DNA of 63,750 nt from Chloroflexota bacterium. GTDB taxonomy: Bacteria > Chloroflexota > Dehalococcoidia > FW602-bin16. Both the position numbers and the translations under genes were made by a program. The notes under the pieces are model-generated. The model saw nothing but the letters and a program-made list of their open reading frames with translations. It searched no databases and was not told the origin of the DNA. This document shows, piece after piece, positions 32,095-41,100 of the stretch. The first letter of the stretch is position 1. The number at the start of each line of letters is the position of its first letter. The stretch covers positions 1-63,750 of the forward strand of contig SCTZ01000014.1 of the NCBI GenBank assembly GCA_004297765.1, in the 5' to 3' direction.

Positions 32095-33114
32095 ATGCGA
32101 CAGTGGACGCGTTTGCTCAACGATGACCCATTGCCCTGGCTGCTGGGTGACGAGACTCCGCCTGTCAAGCATATTGCATTGCGCCTGCTACTAGATCGTC
32201 CTGCAGACGACCCGGAGGCTGTTGGCGCTCTCACCGCCGCCATGCAAGCCGACCCGATAGCGGCCGTTCTATCGGTCCAGGATCCAGAAGGCTACTGGAT
32301 CAAGCCGGGCCCAGGCTACGCCACCAAGTACCGTGGCACGGTCTGGCAGCTGATCTTTCTCGATCAATTAGGCGCCGACCGGAACGACCCGCGAGTCCGT
32401 GCGGCCTGCGAGTACGTGCTTTCCCATAGCCAGACGGCCGCCGGTGGGTTTGGAGCGTCTGGCGAGGCAGGAAGTAGCGCGCCTCCGTCGTCCGCGGCTA
32501 TCCATTGCCTCAACGGCAACTTGCTGCGGGCTTTGATCGGGTTCGGCTGGCTGGAAGACCAGCGCGTGCAGCGAGCTATCGATTGGCAGGCGCGCTCGAT
32601 TACCGGCGAGGGCTTTGGACGTTACTACCAGTCTGGCACCAGCGGACCGGGTTTCTGCTGTGCAGCCAACGAGAAGCTACCATGCGCCTGGGGCGCAATC
32701 AAGGCTCTGGCAGGTCTGGCGCGCATTCCGACCGAGCTACGCGCGCCGCACGTTCAACAGGCTGTTCGGCAGGGCGCGGAGTTCCTGCTCGGTCGTGACC
32801 CTGCCATTGCGGACTATCCGATGGGATGGGGCAACACGAAGCCCAGCGGATCGTGGTTCAATCTGGGCTTTCCGCTCGGCTACGTCACCGACGTACTCCA
32901 GAACCTCGATGTTCTCTGTGAGCTGGGCTTCGCTGGAGATCCACGCCTGACCTTGGCGATCGATTGGTTGCTGGCTAAGCAGGACAGGCAGGGTCGCTGG
33001 ACTAACCAGTACGCCTACAATGGCAAGACATGGGTGGACTTCGAGAAACAAGGGAAGGCGAGCAAGTGGGTCACGCTGCGGGCATGTCGTGTGCTGAAGG
33101 CCATATGCATATAG
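32095..33114 (+). CDS. terpene-cyclase/squalene-oxidase-repeat protein
   Basis: A 339-residue alpha-alpha barrel protein with QW-type and prenyltransferase repeats (SVQDPEGYWIKPGPGY, SQTAAGGFGASGEAG, LLAKQDRQGRWTNQYAY). It is about half the length of a squalene-hopene cyclase and lacks a DXDD motif, so it is unlikely to cyclise squalene. An enzyme for another prenyl or peptide substrate, or a binding protein, is more likely. Database entries of this type are sometimes misnamed nitrogen fixation protein. The next coding gene is a geranylgeranyl-reductase-like protein, perhaps an isoprenoid link. Confidence 0.7.
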   Translation: MRQWTRLLNDDPLPWLLGDETPPVKHIALRLLLDRPADDPEAVGALTAAMQADPIAAVLSVQDPEGYWIKPGPGYATKYRGTVWQLIFLDQLGADRNDPRVRAACEYVLSHSQTAAGGFGASGEAGSSAPPSSAAIHCLNGNLLRALIGFGWLEDQRVQRAIDWQARSITGEGFGRYYQSGTSGPGFCCAANEKLPCAWGAIKALAGLARIPTELRAPHVQQAVRQGAEFLLGRDPAIADYPMGWGNTKPSGSWFNLGFPLGYVTDVLQNLDVLCELGFAGDPRLTLAIDWLLAKQDRQGRWTNQYAYNGKTWVDFEKQGKASKWVTLRACRVLKAICI

Positions 33115-33303
33115 TGCGTCGTTCCACAAATCCAGCGGGCTAGCGGCAATTCGGTTCGTCTTTGAGCGGGCGCCAAGCCTCCTCCCAGGGCACATGCAAT
33201 GTGCCCCTACAGTGCGCCTCACGTAGGGGCACATTGCATGTGCCCTGGGGGCGGGGACGGAGATCGGACTCTCACAGGCTATCGCACTTGTGGAACGACA
33301 CAC
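33114..33303. repeat. MITE-like element, family A copy 1
   Basis: Terminal arms GTGCGTCGTTCCACAA and TTGTGGAACGACACAC differ by one base. Inside, two 27-base arms (33184-33210 and 33223-33249) are perfect inverted repeats, and each arm is itself a near-palindrome around GCAATG. The element is 190 bp, has no ORF of its own, and its end overlaps the stop codon of the gene before it. Copy 2 lies at 44522-44702. Confidence 0.75.
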
Positions 33304-33338
33304 TTGGTCTGATAGATTCTGCTCGGTGGACAAGGCTA

Positions 33339-34409
33339 ATGGAATACGACTGCATCATCGTCGGCGGCAGCTTCGCCGGGCTGGCCGCGGCGCGCCATCT
33401 GCACGGCGACGTTCTGCTCATCGAGAAAGGCGAGATCGGCGCTGGCCAGACCTCGGCCTGTGGGACTCCCCTAGAAGTAGTCGAGCAGCTTGGGCTGTCA
33501 GACAGTGTCCAGCAGATCCACCGCTCTCTCGTCCTGCATACGGCCAGCGCCCGGATCGAGTATCGTCTGCCCGAGCCCTACTGCACCTTCGACTACGCAC
33601 GCTTCTGTCGCGGCTTGCTGACCGACGTGGGAGCCCACGTTGTGCGTGCGGTAGTGCGCGGACTGGACGGCAACGAGGTCATCACCGATGAGGGGCGCTT
33701 CCGCGGCCGCGTTCTGGTGGACGCCTCCGGCTGGCGGGCCGTGCTGGCGCGCTCCATCGATCCGGCGTTCGTGGACGCGCGAGCCATGAGCTTCGGGCTC
33801 GAGACTGAGGTTGCTGATGTGGACGACGAGGGCCTGCACTTCTGGCTGGACCCGGCCGTGGTTCCCCAGGGCATGGGCTGGTTGTTTCCGGCCGGGGGGC
33901 GCGCCCGTATCGGCCTCGCCAGCCATCCTGGTGACACCGACCTGCGGCAGCGCCTGCTGTCCTTCCTCGAGGCACGTGGGCTGGCGTGTGGATCCCGCAT
34001 CCATGGCGGCTACTATCCCTGGCGGCTGCGCCCAGCCACGCTGGGCTCGTTGTTCATCGTCGGTGACGCGGCCGGCCAATGCCTCGCTCTGACCGGGGAG
34101 GGTATCAGACCCGCGCTGGTCTTTGGCGATTTCTGCGGCCGAGTGATCCGGAAGCTGTTGGATGGACAGTTGACCCACCAGGCAGCGCTTGACGAGTATC
34201 GCGGCTTCGTGTCCCAGCGGCAACGCAACTTCTCGGGCATGCTCGTAGCCCAACGCCTGCTCGACGCGATTCCCAACAAGCAGGTTACCTGGCTTGGACG
34301 TCTGGGATCCCTGCGACCGATGCGTAACCTCTTCTTTCCCTTCTACGAGCGAGCCGCCGATCCAGCGAAGTTGACCTCCGCGTCGAATCTCCTCCCGGCT
34401 GCCCGGTAG
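33339..34409 (+). CDS. geranylgeranyl-reductase-family FAD oxidoreductase
   Basis: A 356-residue flavoprotein with the dinucleotide motif IIVGGSFAGLAAARH at residues 6-20, a catalytic-domain GWLFPAGGRARIGLAS strand, and the VGDAAGQCLALTGEGI FAD signature near residue 230. Family members reduce isoprenoid double bonds in archaeal and chlorophyll lipids or hydroxylate aromatic rings. ATG 33339 is the first codon after the repeat; the longer frame only translates the MITE. The substrate is not known. Confidence 0.8.
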   Translation: MEYDCIIVGGSFAGLAAARHLHGDVLLIEKGEIGAGQTSACGTPLEVVEQLGLSDSVQQIHRSLVLHTASARIEYRLPEPYCTFDYARFCRGLLTDVGAHVVRAVVRGLDGNEVITDEGRFRGRVLVDASGWRAVLARSIDPAFVDARAMSFGLETEVADVDDEGLHFWLDPAVVPQGMGWLFPAGGRARIGLASHPGDTDLRQRLLSFLEARGLACGSRIHGGYYPWRLRPATLGSLFIVGDAAGQCLALTGEGIRPALVFGDFCGRVIRKLLDGQLTHQAALDEYRGFVSQRQRNFSGMLVAQRLLDAIPNKQVTWLGRLGSLRPMRNLFFPFYERAADPAKLTSASNLLPAAR

Positions 34410-34726
34410 GAGTAGGCACGGCGTCTGTAACGCGGAATGGGAGCATGGGCAACTCGCCAGTTACCGTCTAGTTCAGCCAAGAGCGGCGGGAAACCTCCGT
34501 CCTCCCCCTGCGGAGGATAAGCCCCCGCCCCACAAGATACGATCGGACCAGCAGACGCACCATCCCCTCTCCCTTTCGGAAAAGGGAGAGGGGATGGTGC
34601 GCCAGCCTTTGCGAAAGGGAGGGGGGATTGGCGTATCCTCGCACCCCTGATTCCGCAATCCACATTCCGAATTCCGCATTTCCGCCGGGGGCACGCTTCT
34701 TGCGCTAGGCTCAAGGAGGATGCGCA
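34410..34726. other. 317-bp gap filled by CT-rich repeats
   Basis: A palindrome at 34561-34596 (CATCCCCTCTCCCTTT and its complement) and a partial second copy at 34603-34625 match the repeat at 23986-24014. The last bases before the next gene include AAGGAGG, its ribosome site. Nothing else is supported. Confidence 0.5.
34561..34596. repeat. CT-rich hairpin repeat, second copy
   Basis: CATCCCCTCTCCCTTT faces AAAGGGAGAGGGGATG around a short CGGA loop. Same family as 23986-24014. Confidence 0.55.
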
Positions 34727-35923
34727 ATGAAGCTCCTTTACTCCCTGGATTCCTTCAAGCCGAACATTGACGGAGTCGCCGTTTCTATCGAACGGCAGGC
34801 GCGGGCCATGGCCGCTAGAGGCCATCAGGTCGCCATCGTGGCGCCCGGGCAGCGGTTCTCGAACTATGAGGAAGAGGAAGGGCCGCTGCGCGTCTACCGC
34901 AGGCGCTCTCTATCCCTCTTGCTCGAGCGCTGGCGCCTTTCGATTCTGCCCGATGCCAATAAGGTTCTCGATGATTTCCGGCCCGACCTGCTCATCGGGA
35001 CCTTGCCTTTCCCGCTCGGCTGGGCTCTTCTGCTGGCCGCGCGAAGGCGTGGCATTCCCACCGTGGGCATCTCTGAGACGATGCCGGAATGGCTGGTATA
35101 CAATCTCTCTTTTCTCCGACCAGCGGCCAGCCAATTCATCCCCTGGATGTGGCGGCTGATCGTGGGCTACTACAATCGTTTCGACTACATCGTGGGCGTG
35201 ACTCCCACCGCGCTTCGCTTGCTCAGGGACAATGGGCTAACCCGCCCTGCCCAGGTGATCTCCAACGGTGTGGAGTTGGACGTGTTCCATCCGCGGCCGC
35301 TCGACCGCGATCTAGCCCGGCGATTGAACGTTCCTGACAGGCCGGTCGTGCTCTATGCGGGGCGACTCGACGCCGAGAAGTGCATGGACGTGTGGCTACG
35401 TGCGGCGGCGCTTATGGCGGACCAGGTCGATGTCCACTACGTGGTGGTGGGAGACGGCTCGGAGCGTGCCAGACTGGAGCGGCAGGCTGACGAGATGGGC
35501 TTGTCCGGAAGGATAACCTTCACAGGGTTTTTGGAGCGGGAAGACTACGTGCGCGCGTTTTCGTTGGGACAGGTGTTTGCCATCGCTTCGCCGGCCGAGC
35601 TGCAGAGTCTGGTCACATTGGAGGCCGCGGCCTCAGGATTGCCGATTGTGGCCGCCAACGCCGGGGCGTTGCCAGAGCTAGTGGAGGACGGGCGCGACGG
35701 CTTTCTCTTCGACGTGGGCAGCGCGGCGCAGATGGCCGCGCGGACGCTGCGCATCCTGCGCGACCCGGCGCTGCACAATCTGATGCGCTGTCGGAGCAGA
35801 GAGATCGCGGAGAGACATGATATAAATCGTGTCTTCGCCAAGTACGAGGCCCTCTTCATCTTGGCCGCCCAGCGCGGACCCCTGCCGCTGGACGACCTCT
35901 TGCGTGAGCCCAAGTCGGCCTGA
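34727..35923 (+). CDS. GT4-family glycosyltransferase
   Basis: A 398-residue GT-B enzyme. The N-domain starts MKLLYSLDSFKPNIDGVA (acceptor side); the C-domain has VLYAGRLDAEKCMD and the E-X7-E motif in SPAELQSLVTLEAAASGLP near residue 290, which binds the nucleotide sugar. It resembles glycolipid alpha-mannosyl/glucosyltransferases. AAGGAGG lies close before the ATG. The two genes that follow act on alpha-glucans or glucosyl/mannosyl-glycerate, so a carbohydrate-storage or osmolyte role is plausible. Confidence 0.88.
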   Translation: MKLLYSLDSFKPNIDGVAVSIERQARAMAARGHQVAIVAPGQRFSNYEEEEGPLRVYRRRSLSLLLERWRLSILPDANKVLDDFRPDLLIGTLPFPLGWALLLAARRRGIPTVGISETMPEWLVYNLSFLRPAASQFIPWMWRLIVGYYNRFDYIVGVTPTALRLLRDNGLTRPAQVISNGVELDVFHPRPLDRDLARRLNVPDRPVVLYAGRLDAEKCMDVWLRAAALMADQVDVHYVVVGDGSERARLERQADEMGLSGRITFTGFLEREDYVRAFSLGQVFAIASPAELQSLVTLEAAASGLPIVAANAGALPELVEDGRDGFLFDVGSAAQMAARTLRILRDPALHNLMRCRSREIAERHDINRVFAKYEALFILAAQRGPLPLDDLLREPKSA

Positions 35924-35952
35924 GTTGGAATAGATCCTGAACTCGGTGCCCC

Positions 35953-37323
35953 CTACGAGGCCGCTTTCTCGATGGCGACTGCGAGCCGTGGCAGCGGGCT
36001 GGCTGCGGCCTCGTACAGGCGGTGATCGTCGAGCATGTCCACCACGAGCGTGGACCAGCCGAAGTCTTGGGCACCCTCCCCCACGCCGGTCAGCGGGTTG
36101 TAGTACTCCCAGAAGCCCTGCAGACGGATCATCTCCGCCGTCCTGGTGGTGAGCTCGTCGGCGATGGCGTGATATCCATGCAGGCGCAGACCGCGTGCCA
36201 GGAGCCAGTTGGTGTTGACCCAGGTGGGACCGCGCCAGATGAGATGGCGCTTTGCGAACAGTGTCGTCATGGCGTGGGAGAGTCGACCGTCAGATGGCAA
36301 CTGCCGAGAGGACGGGGCAAACGATGCTTCGCTGAGACTGACCGATGGAACGGGGTAGGCCGTCCAGAAGTGTTTGGGATCGAGCACATAATCGTTGATC
36401 ATCCTCTCGGCTGCACTCGCTGGAAGGGACGGTAGCAGGAAGGTCAGCAGGGAGGCCACCGTTTTCACGCGGGCCATCTGGTGCTTCCGCCCGCACAGGC
36501 TGTAGAAGAAACCGTCCGTTGGGTCGTAGCATTGCGTGAGGATCGCCTCCTCTACCCGGCGCCACTGATCGTCCACTTGCTCGGTCTCGGCGTCGCCTAG
36601 TTCCCGGCATAGCTCGGACAGAGCGCGCAGACCGAAGGCGTACAGGCAGTTGAAGCCGATATCCTCTACCACGAAGCGATCGGCGGCGAAGATCCTGCGC
36701 AGATCCCAGCCGTGCCAGGCATAGCGCAGCAGGAGGGAGACGTTCAGGACATGATAGTTGAGCGCACTGGGTTTGGCTCGGCCCAGGAGAGCGTCGTAAG
36801 TGGGCAGGTGATCCATGCCCGATTCGATGGGGAAGACGATGGAGATCAGTCCATCCCCATCCGGGTCGCGGTGGCTGGTGAAATACTGGTAATGGCGCTT
36901 GACCAGTGGCAGAACCGCTCGAGCGAAATCCGCGTCGCCGGTCGCGCGGTAGTACTCGGCCAGCGCGACGCCGAGCACCGGCGGCTGGGTCACGTTGGCG
37001 AAGTGACTCCTCCGATAGATCCATTCGGCCCCACGAGACAGTGGCGAGCGCCCTCGCACATTGCCCCAGGGGATGATGTGGGGGATAAAGCCATCCTCAC
37101 GCATGCTGGACAGGAGGGTGCGCAGCTCAGCTCGAGCGCGCTGCGGGTCGAAGCGTGATTGCACGATCGCGTGGAAGCAGCTATCCCACAACCACTGATG
37201 TGGGTAGACCTGAACTGCTGGACAGGCGTAGGAGAATTCCGTCTCTTCGCCGCCGATGGCTTTCACCCCTGTTTTCTGGTTGGCCACCAGGAGGCGCTTC
37301 GCCCGCGCGTGCAAGTCACTCAT
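35953..37323 (-). CDS. GH63-like alpha-glycosidase
   Basis: A 456-residue (alpha/alpha)6-barrel hydrolase. Signatures include YPHQWLWDSCFHAIVQ, the WGNVRG loop, and GFWEYYNPLTGVGEGAQDFGWS, close to mannosyl/glucosylglycerate hydrolases of GH63. Conserved acids lie in WLWDS and WEYYNP. I use ATG 37323 behind GGGGAGAG; an in-frame start 17 codons upstream has no ribosome site. It lies convergent with GT4 and divergent from GH57. Substrate could be mannosylglycerate, trehalose-like or oligoglucan; not resolved. Confidence 0.7.
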   Translation of the reverse strand: MSDLHARAKRLLVANQKTGVKAIGGEETEFSYACPAVQVYPHQWLWDSCFHAIVQSRFDPQRARAELRTLLSSMREDGFIPHIIPWGNVRGRSPLSRGAEWIYRRSHFANVTQPPVLGVALAEYYRATGDADFARAVLPLVKRHYQYFTSHRDPDGDGLISIVFPIESGMDHLPTYDALLGRAKPSALNYHVLNVSLLLRYAWHGWDLRRIFAADRFVVEDIGFNCLYAFGLRALSELCRELGDAETEQVDDQWRRVEEAILTQCYDPTDGFFYSLCGRKHQMARVKTVASLLTFLLPSLPASAAERMINDYVLDPKHFWTAYPVPSVSLSEASFAPSSRQLPSDGRLSHAMTTLFAKRHLIWRGPTWVNTNWLLARGLRLHGYHAIADELTTRTAEMIRLQGFWEYYNPLTGVGEGAQDFGWSTLVVDMLDDHRLYEAAASPLPRLAVAIEKAAS

Positions 37324-37558
37324 CCACTCTCCCCTTCTCCCCGCCCTCGCGGGCTGGTCATGCGGAATGAGCATCTATCCTGGGAGCGCGAGCGCTCGCG
37401 CGGGCGAGACGCCCGCGCTCCCAGGCCCGCACCCCATACCGATGCACACCCCGTGCTACTTGCCATAAAGCGCGACCATTATAGCACAGTCTGCCAGAGG
37501 CGGGTAAGGCCTGATCGCCTGAATGCCATCTCGTCGGCGGGGATAGGCGTAGGTGTGT

Positions 37559-37564
37559 TATAAT
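37559..37564 (+). promoter_or_regulatory. TATAAT box upstream of the GH57 gene
   Basis: A perfect TATAAT lies 54 bp before the start codon but no good -35 box is visible at 16-18 bp. The gap between the divergent GH63-like and GH57 genes holds no other feature I can support. Confidence 0.35.
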
Positions 37565-37617
37565 TTTTGGTCGTGTGACGTTGTGACATCGATGAATCGA
37601 CGGGATAGGAATGGCGC

Positions 37618-39330
37618 ATGAAGAAAGGCTACTTTACCTTCGTTCTCCACAGCCATCTGCCCTACGTTCGGAATGCCGGACGCTGGCCACATGGAGAGGA
37701 GATGATCCATGAGGCCCTCGCTGAGACGTATATTCCCCTGCTGAACGCGCTGCACGAGTTGAAGGACGAGGGCGTCAAGCCACGCTTGACGCTGGGGCTC
37801 ACGCCCATTCTCGTCGAACAGATCAAGGACAAGGACGTCCTGGACCATTTTGCCCTCTACGCCCAGGAGAAGCTACAGGCCGCCACAGATGACCAGGCCC
37901 GCTTCGTTCGCGAGGGGGAGACGCACCTAGCTTACGTGGCCGGCTTCTATCAGGACTACTACCGCCGGATTCTGACGACCTTCAACGACTGGTATCATCG
38001 AGACGTGGTGGGCGCATTTCGGCGCTTGCAGGACGAGGGCATCCTAGAGATCCTGACAAGCGCGGCCACCCATGCCTATCTTCCGCTCATTGAGCGCGAT
38101 TCCAGCATCTTCGGGCAGCTCAACCTCGGCGTTGAGACCTACCGACGGACGTTCGGCCGAGCACCGCGTGGCATCTGGCTGCCGGAGTGTGGGTATCGGC
38201 CCGCCTACTATCGTGAGGACGGTACGCCGGTATACAAGCCTGGTCTGGAGGAATTCCTGGCCGAGTTCGGTCTGCAGTACTTCTTCACCGACACTCACGT
38301 GATCCAGGGCGGGCGCATGCTGGGCAAGGTAGCCGGGGATGTCTTTGGCCCCTATGGCACGGTGCCGTCGCGCAAGCTGGTGGTCAAGGTAGATGAGAGA
38401 GCGGAGCCCGTAGAGAAGACGACCTTCCGACCCTACTACGTCCAATCCACTCACGTAGCCGTGTACGGGCGCGACGAGCGGACGGGGCTGCAGGTCTGGT
38501 CGGCCGCGCACGGGTATCCGGGCGACTACGTGTACCGCGAGTTCCATCGCAAGGACGCCGTGAGCGGTCTCCAGTACTGGCGGGTCACGGACAACAGCGG
38601 TGATCTGGGACGCAAGCAGCCCTACGATCCGAATCGCGCTTTCGCCCAGACCCAGGCGCACGCGGAGCATTTCTGCCAGTTGGTCAACGGTCTGGTGGCG
38701 GACTACCACGCTGCGCATGGCTCGCCGGGGGTTGTGGTCTCGGCCTACGACACCGAGTTGTTTGGCCACTGGTGGTTCGAGGGCGTGAACTGGCTGAAAG
38801 ATGTGCTGCGCGAGTTGTCCAAAAGCGATACGGTGGAGTTGACGACCGCGGGCGACTATCTGCAGGCCTACCCGCCGCAGGAGGTCGTGACCCTGCCCGA
38901 GAGCTCCTGGGGCATGGGAGGCGGACATTGGACCTGGAGTAACGAGCAGACAGCCTGGATGTGGCCCCTGATCCACGCGGCAGAGCGGCGTATGGAGCAG
39001 TTGGTGGAGCAGTATCCCACGGCCGAGGGCGATCGCCTGACAGTACTCAACCAGGCGGCGCGCGAGCTGGTCTTGCTCGAGTCCAGCGACTGGCCCTTCC
39101 TGGTGAGCACCGGACAGGCCAAGGATTACGCCAACGGGCGGTTCCAGTCCCATCTGGCCCGCTTCAATACGCTCTGCTATCTGGCGGAGAAAGGCGATCT
39201 CGGCGAGTCTGACAGATTGGTCCTGGAGACAGCCTGGGATGCCGATAACCCCTTCGCATTCATCGACTACCGGACCTTCCGCAATCGCGAGGGGCGAAAT
39301 CCGCAGGGAGCCTGGCCGGCGACGGAATAG
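37618..39330 (+). CDS. GH57 1,4-alpha-glucan branching enzyme
   Basis: A 570-residue GH57 protein. FVLHSHLPYVR at the N-terminus, the nucleophile Glu near residue 190 (GIWLPECGYRPAYY) and the acid Asp near residue 378 (SAYDTELFGHWW) are in place. A DUF1957-type C-terminal helical domain (ESSDWPFLVSTGQAKDYA) completes the branching-enzyme layout. It makes alpha-1,6 branches in glycogen by transferring a cut alpha-1,4 chain. The length agrees with characterised thermophile enzymes. Confidence 0.92.
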   Translation: MKKGYFTFVLHSHLPYVRNAGRWPHGEEMIHEALAETYIPLLNALHELKDEGVKPRLTLGLTPILVEQIKDKDVLDHFALYAQEKLQAATDDQARFVREGETHLAYVAGFYQDYYRRILTTFNDWYHRDVVGAFRRLQDEGILEILTSAATHAYLPLIERDSSIFGQLNLGVETYRRTFGRAPRGIWLPECGYRPAYYREDGTPVYKPGLEEFLAEFGLQYFFTDTHVIQGGRMLGKVAGDVFGPYGTVPSRKLVVKVDERAEPVEKTTFRPYYVQSTHVAVYGRDERTGLQVWSAAHGYPGDYVYREFHRKDAVSGLQYWRVTDNSGDLGRKQPYDPNRAFAQTQAHAEHFCQLVNGLVADYHAAHGSPGVVVSAYDTELFGHWWFEGVNWLKDVLRELSKSDTVELTTAGDYLQAYPPQEVVTLPESSWGMGGGHWTWSNEQTAWMWPLIHAAERRMEQLVEQYPTAEGDRLTVLNQAARELVLLESSDWPFLVSTGQAKDYANGRFQSHLARFNTLCYLAEKGDLGESDRLVLETAWDADNPFAFIDYRTFRNREGRNPQGAWPATE

Positions 39331-39347
39331 TACTACAACGTCACTTC

Positions 39348-39444
39348 CTGTCATTCTGAGCGCCGCGGCGCGAAGAATCCGCGCTCTCTGCCGAACGGAT
39401 GTCGAGGGGGCGGATTCCTCGGCGTGCGCGCCTCGAAATGACAG
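39348..39444. repeat. CCTGTCATTCTGAG-type inverted repeat
   Basis: CTGTCATTCTGAGCG and its degenerate counterpart CGCCTCGAAATGACAG form the ends, with inner arms GAAGAATCCG and CGGATTCCTC. This is a common intergenic repeat type. No ORF. Confidence 0.55.
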
Positions 39445-39503
39445 GGACGAGACGATGCTCGCTACGGTGGTAAGCCAGAAGTGACCTTGTAGTAACAGTA
39501 CGA

Positions 39504-39574
39504 CGGGGCAAAAGGGGAAAAGGGAAGGACGAGTTCGTGCCCTCCCTTTTCACCTTTTTCTCTTTTTGCCCCCG
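39504..39574. terminator. purine/pyrimidine inverted repeat between GH57 and mnmE
   Basis: CGGGGCAAAAGGGGAAAAGGG and a T-rich complement (CCCTTTTCACC...TTTTTGCCCCCG) form a long imperfect stem that can stop transcription. It resembles the element at 19218-19269. Confidence 0.5.
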
Positions 39575-39599
39575 TTTTGCCCTGGATTTTTGATTCTCC

Positions 39600-40937
39600 A
39601 TGTACGATGACACTATCACCGCTATCTCCACGCCCCTGGGTGAGGGAGGCATCGGACTCGTTCGGCTGAGCGGACCGCGTTGCCGGGACATTGTCGAGCG
39701 CATCTTCACCGGTCGCCTCTCCAACCGCAAGTTAGCGTACGGGCACGTCGTGGATCCGGATACCTCGGCTATCGTCGACGAGGTTCTGGTCGCCTACATG
39801 CGTGCGCCGCATACGTACACGCGCGAGGACGTGGTGGAGATCAACTGCCACGGAGGTCCGCTGCCCACGCAGCAGGTCCTCGCTCTGACCATGCGCCATG
39901 GCGCCAGGCTGGCCGGACCGGGCGAGTTCACCTTGCGGGCCTTTCTCAACGGCCGCCTCGATCTGGCCCAGGCCGAGTCCGTGCTGGATGTGGTGCGGGC
40001 TCAAACCACCGAGGGGCTGCGTCTGGCCGTGGCCGGCTTGCAGGGGCGTCTCTCCAACCAGGTCCGCCAGTTGCGGCAGGAGATCGTGCAGGTCATGGCG
40101 TATCTTACGGCGCGGATCGACTTTCCCGAGGATGACGTCGAAGAGCGCGACGTGCGGCCGGAGTTGACCGCGGTCGCCACGCGTCTGGAGGAGCTGCTCG
40201 CGGAAGCCGACGCGGGGATGATCTATCGGCAGGGGGTGCGCACGGCCATCGTGGGGCGGCCCAACGTCGGCAAGTCCAGTCTGCTCAACATGCTGCTGCG
40301 CGAAAGCCGAGCCATCGTGACCCCATTCCCTGGCACCACGCGCGACACGGTGGAGGAATCCATCAACATCCGGGGTGTTTCCTTCCTGCTGGCCGACACG
40401 GCCGGCATGGCCGCGAGCGACAATCCGATCGAGCAACTCGGCATCGAGCGCAGCCGTGCGGCCCTGCTGACGGCCGACCTCGTTCTCTTCGTCGTCGACG
40501 GCAATGTGGTCTGGACGGATGAGGATGCCCAGATTGCGTCGTTGCTGGGTGAGCAGACTGTCCTTACCATCGTCAACAAGCTGGACCTGCCGCGTAAGCT
40601 AGATCTGACTGTGCTGCGGCTCCCCCACGTATCTGTCTCGGCCGCAACGGGCGCGGGACTGGCGGAGCTAGAGCAGACCATGTGCGATGCAGTTCTGAAG
40701 GGGCGGGCTCGACCTGGTCAGGATCCACGTGTGAGCAACCCGCGCCACAAAGAAGCGCTGGCCCAAACGTTGCGGTATGTCCGAGGGGCCCTTGGCACGA
40801 TTGATGTGGGCGCCCCGGACGATCTGGTGACGGTCGATCTCACGGCAGCGCTGGATGCGCTGGGCGAGATCACGGGAGAGGTGGTCGGGGATGAAATCCT
40901 GGAGACCATCTTCCGGGATTTCTGCATCGGAAAGTAG
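39600..40937 (+). CDS. mnmE: tRNA modification GTPase MnmE
   Basis: A 445-residue MnmE. The N-terminal tetrahydrofolate-binding domain starts DDTITAISTPLGEGGIGLVR. The G domain has GRPNVGKSS (P-loop, about 219-227), PFPGTTRD (G2), DTAG (G3) and NKLD (G4). The C-terminal CIGK motif has the essential cysteine. With MnmG it modifies U34 of tRNAs. No mnmG is nearby. Confidence 0.95.
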   Translation: MYDDTITAISTPLGEGGIGLVRLSGPRCRDIVERIFTGRLSNRKLAYGHVVDPDTSAIVDEVLVAYMRAPHTYTREDVVEINCHGGPLPTQQVLALTMRHGARLAGPGEFTLRAFLNGRLDLAQAESVLDVVRAQTTEGLRLAVAGLQGRLSNQVRQLRQEIVQVMAYLTARIDFPEDDVEERDVRPELTAVATRLEELLAEADAGMIYRQGVRTAIVGRPNVGKSSLLNMLLRESRAIVTPFPGTTRDTVEESINIRGVSFLLADTAGMAASDNPIEQLGIERSRAALLTADLVLFVVDGNVVWTDEDAQIASLLGEQTVLTIVNKLDLPRKLDLTVLRLPHVSVSAATGAGLAELEQTMCDAVLKGRARPGQDPRVSNPRHKEALAQTLRYVRGALGTIDVGAPDDLVTVDLTAALDALGEITGEVVGDEILETIFRDFCIGK

Positions 40938-40988
40938 GTCATCACTTCGTTGTGGCATGATGCGGTTTGACACGAGCCGGCGGAGCGG

Positions 40989-41100
40989 TCTAATACTCTT
41001 TCACGGCAGTTCTTTCGCGATAGGCCAGACCGAGTCGGTTTCCGAAACCGACTCGGTCTCGCGGGCGCGATCACGAACTCCCAGATGGGAAAGAGTATAA
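40989..41100. repeat. MITE-like element, family B copy 2
   Basis: TAATACTCTTTC at the left and GAAAGAGTATAAT at the right are inverted ends. The centre is a perfect palindrome (GACCGAGTCGGTTTC and complement). It is the reverse orientation of the copy at 31946-32066: flanks align, the palindrome does not. The right end supplies the start codon of the next gene and a TATAAT. Confidence 0.7.

Noticed and set aside
33162..33338. N-terminal extension of the geranylgeranyl-reductase-like protein
   Set aside because: The extra 59 codons translate the MITE-like element; the FAD motif begins right after ATG 33339.
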